Source of the DNA: an uncultured Saprospiraceae bacterium
GTDB lineage: Bacteria; Bacteroidota; Bacteroidia; Chitinophagales; Saprospiraceae
Direction: 5' to 3'
Assembly (NCBI GenBank): GCA_937928575.1
Contig: CALFWW010000067.1
Location: forward strand, 1-64,000
DNA: 64,000 bases
In this document: positions 24,633-35,100 of the stretch, one piece after another
How the letters are laid out: every line of letters begins with the position of its first letter
How positions within the stretch are numbered: position 1 is the first letter of the stretch
Program-made: the position numbers and the translations under genes
Notes under the pieces: generated by a model
The model's database searches: none
What the model saw: only the letters and a program-made list of their open reading frames with translations
Told to the model about the DNA's origin: nothing

Positions 24633-24636
24633 GAAA

Positions 24637-25086
24637 CTACTTTAAAACTTTTCTTTTTCCAGTTCTATAAAAAATCAATCTTGCATCAGGGGCATTAGGT
24701 TTGACCACATTGTTAAGAAACTTTCTCATTTCTTTTCGTGTAGCAAACTTTACTTCTACCGTATAAGAATATTCTCCATTCCTCATTTTTGAGTAATAAA
24801 TATTACCGAAGTGATTGAATAATGGATAACTTCTACTTAACGGAACTTCTGATTGAATTAATTCGATCATGTGACCAGAAAAAGAGGCAGACAATTTTTT
24901 GTGATGACCAAAACGTTGGGGGACGGCCTCTTTTTTATAGCTAAGTACTTGAGATTTTTTTCCTTTAACAGTGAGTATGTCTTCCTGTCCATAACTGGAT
25001 GGAGCTAAACATAACAAACCAATCCAAATGATAGCAATCATTCTTATAGATTTGCAGGTAATCACTTTCATAAAGTCAATTTTCAT
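24637..25086 (-). CDS. Small secreted protein of unknown function
   Basis: 149 residues with a hydrophobic export signal (about residues 17-33, IAIIWIGLLCLAPSSYG) preceded by a basic n-region; an internal Met at residue 6 is an alternative start. The mature part is basic and has aromatic residues in YYSKMRNGEYSYTVEVKFAT followed by KEMRKFLNNVVKPNAP. I do not recognise a family. The gene converges on mlaF through the shared terminator. Confidence 0.65.
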   Translation of the reverse strand: MKIDFMKVITCKSIRMIAIIWIGLLCLAPSSYGQEDILTVKGKKSQVLSYKKEAVPQRFGHHKKLSASFSGHMIELIQSEVPLSRSYPLFNHFGNIYYSKMRNGEYSYTVEVKFATRKEMRKFLNNVVKPNAPDARLIFYRTGKRKVLK

Positions 25087-25671
25087 AGTGTGGACAGATA
25101 ATGCCTCTATATAAAATATCCCGAGGAGATTATAACTATTTGATAGTCAACAAATAAATCGCTTCCAGAAAATCACATTAGATTTTCTAAGTTGGTAAAA
25201 GACGTTTTCAAAAAAGCTATTTTAAGGATAAAAAAGGTATAAGAACTAGTTAGTTTTCTCAGTAACTGCGATTGAAATGATAGACATTAATGTTAAATAT
25301 AAAAAGCAGAGTAAAACCGGTTGCATAGCGTTAATTTTAAAGATTATAATAATTTCATTGGGCAACTCAAATATACACATATGTTTAATATATATATGAT
25401 ATTGCTCAAAAATCCTGTGACAGATATTGAATAGGTCACCAAAGATCCTTTCAATTGTTTAAAAATAAGAATTAAACCATCTCAAATATATTAAGGAATT
25501 ATTTTATGTGTATTAATGTCCTTTTTTTCAGGGTCGATCAACATTTGAGTGCTTTATCCCTTCGCAACTTGTGACAAATAATTTTTGACTTTTTTTTGGA
25601 AACTTATTTTCTCTCTCGATGGTTTGAAATCTTATATATTTGTGGCACCAACTAAAGCCTAAATACTTTTA
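25087..25671. other. Intergenic AT-rich region before tRNA-Leu
   Basis: Nearly 600 bases with no ORF above background. It is AT-rich with many poly-A/T runs. The only candidate signal is TATATTTG (25635-25642), a TAnnTTTG-type -7 box about 30 bases before the tRNA; I do not see a well-spaced -33 element. Confidence 0.45.
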
Positions 25672-25755
25672 GCCCAGGTGGTGGAATTGGTAGACATGCC
25701 AGCTTGAGGGGCTGGTGCTCGCAAGGGCGTGCAGGTTCGAGTCCTGTTCTGGGCA
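25672..25755 (+). tRNA. tRNA-Leu (anticodon GAG)
   Basis: A complete 84-base class II tRNA. The acceptor GCCCAGG pairs with TCTGGGC (one G-T). The anticodon arm CCAGC-TTGAGGG-GCTGG gives anticodon GAG. A long variable arm (TGCTCGCAAGGGCG) and the T arm GCAGG-TTCGAGT-CCTGT follow. CCA is not encoded. It reads CUC/CUU leucine codons. Confidence 0.97.
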
Positions 25756-25756
25756 C

Positions 25757-25793
25757 AAAAAAAAGCCACACACTATATAGTATGTGGCTTTTT
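25757..25793. terminator. Bidirectional terminator between tRNA-Leu and the SprB-like gene
   Basis: GCCACACACTA (25765-25775) pairs with TAGTATGTGGC (25778-25788) with one mismatch. It is preceded by A8 and followed by T5. It serves the tRNA and the convergent gene ending at 25836. Confidence 0.88.
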
Positions 25794-25835
25794 CCTCTTT
25801 ATTCGACGATGAAGTGGTGCAGTTGGTAAATCGAT

Positions 25836-28800
25836 TTAATCAATAACTAGTTTTTCTGTCATTTCCCCATCAATAGTTTGTAGCGTAACTAGATAAATAC
25901 CACTTGGATATTTTTGTGTGTTAAATTCTTGGTTGAATGAGTCGCTAAAAAATGAATAGTTATCAAGAATTTGACCCAGTAAATTTGTAATGACAATTTC
26001 TCCATTAACTTTAGTGCTAAAGTTAGCAGTTACATTAAAGGATACATCGGCAGGATTTGGAAACAAAGTAAAATTGGTCACTAAATCTATATTTTCAATA
26101 TCAACGGGTCCCATCAAAGTAAAAGACGCTGTTGCTGCACACTCATTGGCATCCGTAAGCGTTACGGTATAGGTGCCAGCCGAGAGATTAGATGGATTGA
26201 ATGAATTATCTCCATTACTCCAACTCACCGTATAAGGGGTAACACCACCATTGGGAAACAATTGGATTTCACCATCATTAGAAGCATCGGCAGAAGGGTG
26301 GGTCATATTCCCGTTTAAAGAAATCAACTCTGGCTCTATGACCTCAAAAGAGGTAGATTCAGTGCAATTGTTGCTGTCCGTAATTTCGATGTTATAAATA
26401 CCACCACTCAAATTATTTAAATCTTCTGTTGTATTTCCATTACTCCAATTATATTGAAAACCGACATTGCTTCCACCAGAAACCGATAGGTTGATTGCAC
26501 CGTTTGCATCACCATTGCATACTAAATCCTCAACTGTTGCGGATATATCAATTGCTAGCGGCTCTGTGACGATATACGCTTCAACGATTTCACAGCCATT
26601 TCCATAACTCACCGTGACTTCATAGGTTCCTGCTGATAAATTTTGAATATCTTCTGAACTAGGACCATTATTCCAAATATAAGTGTATTGATTGTTATTT
26701 GGTGTGACCGATATATCTATTAGTCCATCAATTAAACCAAAGCAAGAAGCATTAAAAACGGCAGATGAAATTTCGGGAGCAGGATTGGTCATGATTTGGA
26801 AACTCTCGATGGCCGTACATTGATTCCCGTCTGTTACTGTTACAAAATAATTTCCAGCGGATATATTATTTAAGTTTGGATTGCTGGATTGATTACTCCA
26901 TTGGTAAGTGTAATTGCCACTTCCTCCAGTGATGCTTAGTTCGATATTTGCGTCATTACTATTCAGGCAACTTTCCGCAAAAGTGTTGTGTTGAATCACA
27001 ATTGGATCAGGTTCCGAAATTACAAATGATCCACTACCTTCACAATTTGAAATGTCAACCACCACTACATCATAAGTCCCAGGTGCTAAGTTGGATAAAT
27101 CTTCGGATGTCAATCCATTGCTCCATTGATAAGTGTAATTTCCATTTCCTCCAGTGACATTGATGTCAATACTGCCATCAGCGTCTCCATTACATGAAAC
27201 AGAATTGGTAATATCGTTTATGACTAATTCGTTGGTCATTTCTATTGTGACCTGTTCGGAGGTCGTACAATTGGTATTATCGGTAATGACCACAGAATAA
27301 GTTCCAGCCATTAAATCCAAAATATCTTCAGTCGTTGCTCCGTTACTCCACAAATAAGTGTATGGACTAGTTCCGCCTGTTACCATCAAATCAATTGCAC
27401 CATTTGCACTTGAGAAACAGGGGATTTGACTTGCATTTATAGAGCCAATTAGCTCTGAAGGCGCTACAATTGAAAAAGATTCAATGATTTCGCAATCAAC
27501 ATTATCGGTTATTGTAACAATATAATCACCAGTACTTAAGCTTGATAGATTGTTACCTGTTTGCCCAGTGCTCCACGTGTAACTGTAAGGTGCTTTTCCA
27601 CCGCTCACATTCAAATTGATACTACCATTATTATTTCCAAAACAATCAATGTTGGTAATGGTTGGATTATTTTGTAATGCAGTTGGTTCTGTTACATTGA
27701 AACTTTGTATTTCTTGACACATATTAGCATCCACTATTGTTACAGAATAACTACCTGGTGCCAAATTGGCAATATCTTCAGTGGTTGCACCATTGCTCCA
27801 TAGGTATTCAAAAGGACCAGTACCACCTGATATTTGAAGATCAATTAATCCGTCATTACCTCCATTGCAATCAATTTGATTTGTGGTGGAATTAACGATA
27901 AAAGAACTTGGATTGCTTAAGATAAATGATAATTCATCCCAACAATTGTTGTTATCTGTAAATGTAACATTATAATTACCAGCAGCGATGTTGGTCAAAT
28001 CCTCGGTCGTTTCACCAGTGCTCCAAGTGTAAGTAAATGGCGTGTTGGGACTCGTTGGCGTCAAATTAATAGATCCTATAGCTGCATTATTGCAAGGTGG
28101 ATTATCAGTGAAGCTAGATACAGTTGGGAGGGGATTTACACTAATATTAATTACATCAATTGCAGTTTGTCCAAAATTATTGGTTGCAGTTACCGTATAA
28201 TTGCCAGATGCCGTAGGGGTCAAAAATCGACTTTCAGAAGTATTTCCGTCATTCCAAAGAAAGGTACAACCCACACAATTCGTAGTATTTGCTATAATAC
28301 TTATTTCATCTCCTAAACAAACGCTCTGATCAATACCTAAGTCTACGGTTGGTGGGAGTCCAGCTCCTTCCAATTTTATGACCCAGCCGTCATCGATTCC
28401 GCCTTGAGTAGTAACATCATTATCATTGGACCAAGTATGACCTGCAAAAGCCAGACCTCCATCTTGCATTTCAATCACTGCAGTTGAGAAATCATTTTGT
28501 GTACCTCCATAGTTTTTGGACCAATTCATCGCCCCATTATTATTTAAAGACAATATCCAGAAATCTTTGAACCCATAATTATTGGCAACGTTACCATCAT
28601 TACTATTACTGTATCCAGATATTATATATTCACCATTTGAGGATTCAATCCCTCCGTATGCTTTTTCCATTTCATTACCTCCATACACATTTGACCATGC
28701 AAGCGTACCTGTTGCATCCACTTTGGCAACCGCAAAATCCACATGATGAATTGAATTACTAGTCCCATTTTGTGCAAGATATGCAGACCATCCAGAAAGT

Positions 28801-29648
28801 AAATATCCTCCGTCACTTGTCAAATCCAGTGCATTAGCGTGTTCTTCTGCAATTCCACCGAAGGTTTTGCTCCATTGAAGATTTCCATTGGCTTGTAATT
28901 TTACCAACCACATATCACTGAAACCCCCGTTATTTTGAATGTCAATATCATCAGACCAAGTTGTACCAGAAAAGATATATCCTCCGTCAGCAGTTTGTTG
29001 TATAGCAGATGCGATATCATTTTGAGAACCACCAAAGGTTTTGCTCCAACTTAAATTACCGTTACTATCCAACTTTAAAACTAAGGCATCTTTCTTTCCT
29101 GCGCTTTCTGTAATTATATTGTTGGTGGGTGATATAGTAGTTCCTGCAACAATAAATCCACCATCAGAAGTATTCGATATGGAAGCAAGGTCATCGAATC
29201 CGCCACCACCATAAACATGGTTCCATTGTATTGCTCCAGCACTGTTTACTTTTAAAATCCAAGCATCACAATCACCATTATTTTCTCCAGGAATTCCATC
29301 AGCAGAATCAGAATTTCCAGCCATCACGAAACCTCCATCAGGTGTTTGGATAACACTATTCCCAACATCATTTTTGGAGCCACCAAAAGTTTTACTCCAT
29401 TCGATAATTCCATTCTCATCGAGCTTGCTAAATAGTACATCTGATTGATGGTTGGTATACTCGTACCCAGTCAGAATAACACCACCATCAGAAGTGCTCA
29501 TAATGGCATTAAATCCTTGATTGCAAGTATCTCCAACAGATTGCACCCATTCTACCGGAGCTTGACCAGTAGCAGCAATATAAAAACTCATCAAAAGCGA
29601 TAAAAACAAAAATCGATACTCGATTTTGGATTTCAAAAAAGTGCTCAT
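25836..29648 (-). CDS. T9SS-secreted protein with propeller-like and SprB-like repeats
   Basis: An exported 1270-residue surface protein. The signal peptide ends near AATGQA (about residue 30). Seven repeats of about 60 residues follow (pattern TxDGGFIVAGT ... DxWxLKLDxNGNLxWSKTFGG), consistent with a seven-bladed propeller. An Ig/PKD-like domain comes next (about 435-505). Then nine SprB-like repeats have the pattern C-x-G-x3-G-x-I-x-L ... YTYxWSNG ... ED-x-x-NLxxGxYxVTVTDxxxC. The last 75 residues are a T9SS type A sorting domain (LFPNPADVSFNV ... PSGIYLVTLQT ... KLVID). SprB-type repeats occur in gliding adhesins, so an adhesive role is plausible. Confidence 0.88.
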   Translation of the reverse strand: MSTFLKSKIEYRFLFLSLLMSFYIAATGQAPVEWVQSVGDTCNQGFNAIMSTSDGGVILTGYEYTNHQSDVLFSKLDENGIIEWSKTFGGSKNDVGNSVIQTPDGGFVMAGNSDSADGIPGENNGDCDAWILKVNSAGAIQWNHVYGGGGFDDLASISNTSDGGFIVAGTTISPTNNIITESAGKKDALVLKLDSNGNLSWSKTFGGSQNDIASAIQQTADGGYIFSGTTWSDDIDIQNNGGFSDMWLVKLQANGNLQWSKTFGGIAEEHANALDLTSDGGYLLSGWSAYLAQNGTSNSIHHVDFAVAKVDATGTLAWSNVYGGNEMEKAYGGIESSNGEYIISGYSNSNDGNVANNYGFKDFWILSLNNNGAMNWSKNYGGTQNDFSTAVIEMQDGGLAFAGHTWSNDNDVTTQGGIDDGWVIKLEGAGLPPTVDLGIDQSVCLGDEISIIANTTNCVGCTFLWNDGNTSESRFLTPTASGNYTVTATNNFGQTAIDVINISVNPLPTVSSFTDNPPCNNAAIGSINLTPTSPNTPFTYTWSTGETTEDLTNIAAGNYNVTFTDNNNCWDELSFILSNPSSFIVNSTTNQIDCNGGNDGLIDLQISGGTGPFEYLWSNGATTEDIANLAPGSYSVTIVDANMCQEIQSFNVTEPTALQNNPTITNIDCFGNNNGSINLNVSGGKAPYSYTWSTGQTGNNLSSLSTGDYIVTITDNVDCEIIESFSIVAPSELIGSINASQIPCFSSANGAIDLMVTGGTSPYTYLWSNGATTEDILDLMAGTYSVVITDNTNCTTSEQVTIEMTNELVINDITNSVSCNGDADGSIDINVTGGNGNYTYQWSNGLTSEDLSNLAPGTYDVVVVDISNCEGSGSFVISEPDPIVIQHNTFAESCLNSNDANIELSITGGSGNYTYQWSNQSSNPNLNNISAGNYFVTVTDGNQCTAIESFQIMTNPAPEISSAVFNASCFGLIDGLIDISVTPNNNQYTYIWNNGPSSEDIQNLSAGTYEVTVSYGNGCEIVEAYIVTEPLAIDISATVEDLVCNGDANGAINLSVSGGSNVGFQYNWSNGNTTEDLNNLSGGIYNIEITDSNNCTESTSFEVIEPELISLNGNMTHPSADASNDGEIQLFPNGGVTPYTVSWSNGDNSFNPSNLSAGTYTVTLTDANECAATASFTLMGPVDIENIDLVTNFTLFPNPADVSFNVTANFSTKVNGEIVITNLLGQILDNYSFFSDSFNQEFNTQKYPSGIYLVTLQTIDGEMTEKLVID

Positions 29649-29894
29649 TTCCTATTGGATTTTGGCTAATATTTTAACAATAAAATCGGTGAACGAGGGA
29701 AAGAAAAAGGGACTATAAATAAACGATGGGAAATACGTGCCAAAATTACTCACTTTTTTGATTAATTCACGTTAATCAATCAACTTAGTTTTAACATGCT
29801 TCGTTTCGGGTATAAAAGTTGTATTTATTTGTATTTTTAAGCCGAACATTTCTCCCACATCCGATTTTCATTAACACAAGGAAGCAATTTAATT
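29649..29894. promoter_or_regulatory. Divergent spacer with perfect palindrome
   Basis: TTGATTAA (29758-29765) and TTAATCAA (29772-29779) form a perfect inverted repeat with a 6-base spacer, midway between two divergently transcribed genes for secreted proteins. It is a candidate operator. No clear TAnnTTTG box is visible for either gene. Confidence 0.4.
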
Positions 29895-31466
29895 ATGAGT
29901 TTCAAAAGGAACTACGTCCATATATTTTTTTCAATTTTCTTTATTTTTTCTGCGAATTTGTCAGCACAAATAACAATTGTGCCTGACAGAGAAAATGCCA
30001 CGTATACTGCTGGTGAGCAAATGAATTTCATATGCAATACACACATTACGGGTACCTATCGTTATACTATGTATTTGTCTGTTCATACAAAGCCTATTGC
30101 TGAGGGTGAAATATATTTGGAGGCAGGAAATGAAAAAAAGATCCCTTTCAAAATGGAGGAACCAGGACATGTTTATTGTAAAATAAAAATATGGACACAC
30201 GAAGCAATTACTGGAGCTGTTTTTTCTCCATGGGAAATTAAAGGAAGTGTTGATACTCCAAGTGATTTCAATTCTTTTTGGGCAAACCAAAGAGCATTGT
30301 TAGATAATGTCCCAATAAATGCGGTGGTGACTCCATATAGTACAACTGAGTATTCCACTTCTTACAAAATGCGGTTGGATAATATCGAAGGTAAAAAAGT
30401 TTGGGGTTACATATCCGTTCCGCATGGTGCAGGTCCTTTTGCTGGAATTATAACAATGCCTCCATTTGGAATCATTGGTGATATCGTAGTGCCGGAAACA
30501 ACAGTTGCAGAACGAGGAGGCGCTATTTCTATAACATTATCTATCCATGATAATGATCCAGAAGTTGATTCGCCCGATGGATATATGCCAGATAACTATT
30601 GGATCAAAGAAGAAAATTATTACAGATACGGGTTGTTGGGTGCGGTACGTGCGATTGATTATCTTTTTACCAGACCAGATTTCGATGGTGAAAATGTTGG
30701 GATTACAGGAGTAAGTCAGGGTGGGGGATTAGCGATTGTGATGACGGGAGTCGATCCTAGGATCAAAGCGATGGCATTTACAGTAGGTACAATGTGTGGT
30801 CATAGTGAATTTAATTACGAAAAAGCAAGCGGGCTACCATACTACCTTAGAGACTCAAAAGGAGTACATGGTACTATTACCCATGAAAACGCAACTATTG
30901 AAGCTACTCAATATTATGATGGTATACATTGTTTGAAACAATTCCAAGGTCCTGTCTATGGATCGATTAGCTATTTAGATACCATCAGTCCTCCAGGAAC
31001 AGTCTTTGCAGCACTCAATAGTCTTGAACAAGAGCGGATTATACTTCATGCCAAGCACTTATCACATTGGACAGCTCCACAGTATGAAACTGAAAGATTG
31101 GCCTTTTTTAAAAAGCAGTTTCCTTCCATGATTTCAAATGCATCTTGGCCTTGGGCAGATCCTAATACTGGAAGATATATAAATGCTGGTGCTGATCAAA
31201 TAGTAAGTTTGTCAAGTATGGTTTCATTGTCCGGTGAATTAGGAAATAATGGAATACCAAATACTACAATGCCAATAAAATGGGCAAAAGCAAAAGGACC
31301 TGGGAAAGTTACCTTTTCAAATGCTGAAAGTAGAAATACAACAGTTACATTTTCAGTCCCAGGTACCTACACAATTAAGTTATTTGCGAATGACGAGAGT
31401 ATCCTTGCGACAGATCAAGTCTTTTATAGTTTGCACGATTTTGTGACGATACAAGTAGGTCCTTAA
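29895..31466 (+). CDS. Secreted CE7-type acetylxylan esterase-like hydrolase
   Basis: A 523-residue exported esterase. The signal peptide ends near SANLSAQ. An N-terminal beta domain (about 25-125, PDRENATYTAGEQMNF) precedes an acetylxylan-esterase (AXE1, alpha/beta) domain (about 130-430): KVWGYISVPHGAGPFAGII, nucleophile elbow GVSQGGG, Asp in SYLDTISPPGTVFAALN and His in HAKHLSHW, in the order expected for the family. A PKD-like domain ends the protein (about 440-523, GADQIVSLSSMVSLSG). There is no T9SS tail, so export by the general pathway to the periplasm or as a lipoprotein-free secreted protein is likely. Polysaccharide deacetylation is the inferred role. Confidence 0.85.
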   Translation: MSFKRNYVHIFFSIFFIFSANLSAQITIVPDRENATYTAGEQMNFICNTHITGTYRYTMYLSVHTKPIAEGEIYLEAGNEKKIPFKMEEPGHVYCKIKIWTHEAITGAVFSPWEIKGSVDTPSDFNSFWANQRALLDNVPINAVVTPYSTTEYSTSYKMRLDNIEGKKVWGYISVPHGAGPFAGIITMPPFGIIGDIVVPETTVAERGGAISITLSIHDNDPEVDSPDGYMPDNYWIKEENYYRYGLLGAVRAIDYLFTRPDFDGENVGITGVSQGGGLAIVMTGVDPRIKAMAFTVGTMCGHSEFNYEKASGLPYYLRDSKGVHGTITHENATIEATQYYDGIHCLKQFQGPVYGSISYLDTISPPGTVFAALNSLEQERIILHAKHLSHWTAPQYETERLAFFKKQFPSMISNASWPWADPNTGRYINAGADQIVSLSSMVSLSGELGNNGIPNTTMPIKWAKAKGPGKVTFSNAESRNTTVTFSVPGTYTIKLFANDESILATDQVFYSLHDFVTIQVGP

Positions 31467-31827
31467 TACTACTATTAAATTTTTTAGATAATAAATTTTA
31501 ATTTTTTTTCCGAATGTGACATAAAAAAGACCTGAAAACACCAGTATATATTAGTTTACAACGAACAACTAACCCATCTTAAATTAAATTTCTATTTATT
31601 GGCAATAATATTGCAACACCTCATTGGAGCCCTTTATGTTGGGCTTAGAACAAAAACACAGAGATTAATAAAGTGCTGATAATCACACTTTAATTAAAAA
31701 CAACCACTCCTAATAAGATTGAACACGACTCCCCTGTTACAAACTAACAGCTAGATTTCTATGCAAATTAATCAAGGCATAATAAAAAAATCGGCTACAT
31801 AAAAAAAATGTTGAAAAACAGGCGCAA
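31467..31827. other. Intergenic region upstream of giant gene
   Basis: AT-rich spacer of about 360 bases with no convincing ORF. It contains a small AGCCC/GGGCT inverted repeat (about 31628-31645) and poly-A/T runs. No clear Bacteroidota -33/-7 pair was found, although the promoter for the giant gene should lie here or within 31828-32136. Confidence 0.4.
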
Positions 31828-32133
31828 ATGAATTTATTAATAATTGCAAACATTTTGATTGGGATGACCATTGTCGTGGTTCATCTCGATTCTATTTTGA
31901 ATAAATGCAATAACAAATCTATTCTGCTCAATTTTTTATCAACTACTAAGAGTTTTCAAAAAAGCACGTATAAGATCAAGATCGTCTCAGGTTCTCCCCA
32001 CTGCGATGCAATTGAGAATGGTTCTTTTCATAAAGAATTTATTCAGAGTTCACGAAACAATTTAAACAACATTAATAGAACACAATCTACTCCGATTGAT
32101 ATTCCTATTAATCGATTAAACAAAATTTTTTAA
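31828..32133 (+). CDS. Doubtful small ORF just upstream of giant gene
   Basis: A 101-residue frame with a hydrophobic N-terminal stretch (MNLLIIANILIGMTIVVVHL) and a polar, Asn-rich remainder with no motif I know. It ends 3 bases before the ATG of the giant gene. It could be a small membrane-anchored leader protein or simply transcribed 5' leader. The composition of its second half resembles AT-rich spacer DNA, so coding is uncertain. Confidence 0.3.
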   Translation: MNLLIIANILIGMTIVVVHLDSILNKCNNKSILLNFLSTTKSFQKSTYKIKIVSGSPHCDAIENGSFHKEFIQSSRNNLNNINRTQSTPIDIPINRLNKIF

Positions 32134-32136
32134 AAG

Positions 32137-35100
32137 ATGAAGATCCTAAATCTTTACATTCAAAAGTTGTTATCAACCATTAATAAAGTCTGGGAAAGTG
32201 ATCCAAATTCACTTACCAGAATAGCTGTTTATAGCAGTTATAAAAATTGTGATGGTTCTTCCAAGCCAAGTAGGCTTTGGTATAAGCTTTTGATCATGAC
32301 AGTTTTATCTGCATTTTCCCAAAATGCTTCTGCACAATGCGCAACATCGGGAGAATCTTGCATTACGGGTTTAATACCACCATCTATAAATGGATGTTGT
32401 TTGAATGCGAATCTGCCAACAAATTCTTGTATTGAGGAGTTGGAATGGATGTGGGCAACATTTGATCCTAACATTGGACTTACTCAAGCGCCAGGAACTA
32501 ATGGGTTTAATAATGATCCTGCAAGTTTGTCGTATTGCCCAACATCTTCAACCAACTATAGATTGTGCTTTAGAAATGCAGGTTGTATGAATATTGTTGA
32601 GACAACGGATGTTTATTTTGACATAAATACTTGTTCAGGAAATCCGCCGCCTCCTCCACCACCAACTCCGCAAAACTTTAGCTTTAGCGGATTAACCCCT
32701 TGCTGTGGTAGAAATCCTAGTAGTGTTACAGACTGCACCGACGGTAGAGTATTTGAAATACTTTTAGGAACTCGTAAATTTACATCTACAAATTCCGAAT
32801 GGCTAGAATGTACTGATGGGACTGCAAGGTACGGTGGAGTCTTGACAGATGGAATTGATAATATTGCAGTAAATCTTACCTTTTCTGGCTACACCACAAC
32901 ACCACCATTAGATAGTCCTAAGATGAGTATATGCTCAGGTGCAAATAGCGCAGGCTATGGATATTATACTACATTGACTGGTACAATTCAGTCAGCTATT
33001 CATGGTACCTTTGATGTAACCAGAATGGGAGAAGCAATTCAGATTGGAAATGACGCTCCACAGATAGACCTTGGATTTGGCGCAAGTGCATGGCTTACCA
33101 TAACTGGAGGAGATGGTCATTATTACACTGGTGAACTTAATTTATTGCTTCCTGAAACTTGTAATAATAGCATTCAAACTATGCAGTTTTTTACTGTTGA
33201 TCCTGCTTGCGATGCATCTGCATTCACTCCAGGAGATATTACGAGTAATCAAACCAATTGTGGTGGTTATGATCCTGGTGTATTTGGTAGTTCACCAGAT
33301 GCATCTGGATGTAATGGAGGAAATATAATATATCAATGGCAAGAAAAAGTAGATCCAAGTGGGTCGTGGATAGACATTGCTGGTGCAACCAGTAGTACAT
33401 ACAATCCTCCTTTTATTTCTTCTTCTGTTTGGTATAGAAGAGGGGCAATGTGTGATCCTTGTGGTACTTGGGAATACTCATCGACAAGAGATGTTCATAT
33501 TCAAGAAAATTACACAAGTGGTGGGACAATAGGAGCAGACGAATGTATTTGTAGCGGCGATGATCCTGCACCTATTAATAATATATCACTGCCAAGTGGT
33601 GAAACAATCACATGGCCAGGATTCGAAAATGAGAAATGGCAAAGCAGACCACAAGGAGGGACTTGGTCCGATATTCCAGGCTGGGTAAATGATGATGCTA
33701 CAGAAGGAGGTACTATCCCAATGTCTTATGATCCTGGACCCATTTCGCAATCCACAGAATATAGAAGATGTGTCAGATCATATGATTGTTCGACATGGAT
33801 TTGTTCAAATATAGTCTTGAAAGAAGTAGATAATCAAAATCCTACTTTCAATAATTTACCTCCGGCAACAATAACAGTAGAGTGTGATAATATTCCTACA
33901 CCTCCAAATGTGACAGCTTCTGACAATTGTGATAACACAGTAGTTCCACAATTTAGTCAGTTCTTTCCTACTGGAAGCGCACCGACTGGCGGTGGTGGAC
34001 AAGATCCATGTTTTTGTATCGGGGACGTAGTTTCTCCAACACTTTCCGGATGCTGTCTCAATGGGACGATCCCACAGCTAATGTGTGGTACAGGCGAAAT
34101 AGAATATATTTGGGCACGAAATGAAACAGCAACAGGAGGAGGACTACAATTTATAGGAAGTTATTCAACAAGCCCCGCAGGTCTCTCCTATTGTCCAACT
34201 TCTTCAGGATTGTATAGATTATGTTACAGAACAGTTGGATGTTTCGAAGTTGTTGAAACATATGATGTCAATTTTGATTTGCCAACTTGTAGTGCAACAG
34301 GGCAAGGAGTTACTAGAGTTGGTAATTTTGTAGATGGGGGAGGTGCACCTTCAACTGGCGCATTCCAAAACTACACATTTACCAATACCTGGACAGCAAC
34401 AGATGATTGTGGAAACACAGCTACTTTTACCCAAGATGTAAACGTAATTGATTCTACGGATCCTACATTATCATGCTCACCAGATGATGTGACGCTGGAT
34501 TGCGAATCAGATTCATACAATCAAACAACATTGAATGCTTGGAATGCCGCAAATATTTCGAAATTGGAAGGTTGTTCAAATGACAATTGTGGACAAGTAT
34601 CTGTAACTAGTAACTATAATTTCTCCAACGTTAATTTTGCATGCAGTAATGGAGTAACAACTGTCACTTATACAATTACTGATGATGTTAACAATTCAAT
34701 TACTAGAACTGCAACCATTACAACAAGAGATATTACAGCTCCAATAATCAGCACACAAGCAAGTCCATTAACGGTCGAATGTGATGGGAATGGAAACACA
34801 ACTCAAATTCAAGATTGGTTAAATTCAAATGGTGGTGCGGCAGCAAATGATCTTTGCGGAAACGTGAGTTGGAGTAATAACTATAGTAGCCTTTCAGATC
34901 TATGCTGTGCTACTGGAACGTCCAATGTGACTTTCACTGCAGTAGATGATTGCGGAAATACTTCAACTTCTCAAGCTGTACTAACAATAGAGGATACCAC
35001 TTCTCCAACGTCTGCTTGTCAAGGATTAAGAGTTCAGCTAGATGCTGATGGAGTAGTTGACATTACAGGTGATATGTTTGATAATGGTACTACTGATATA

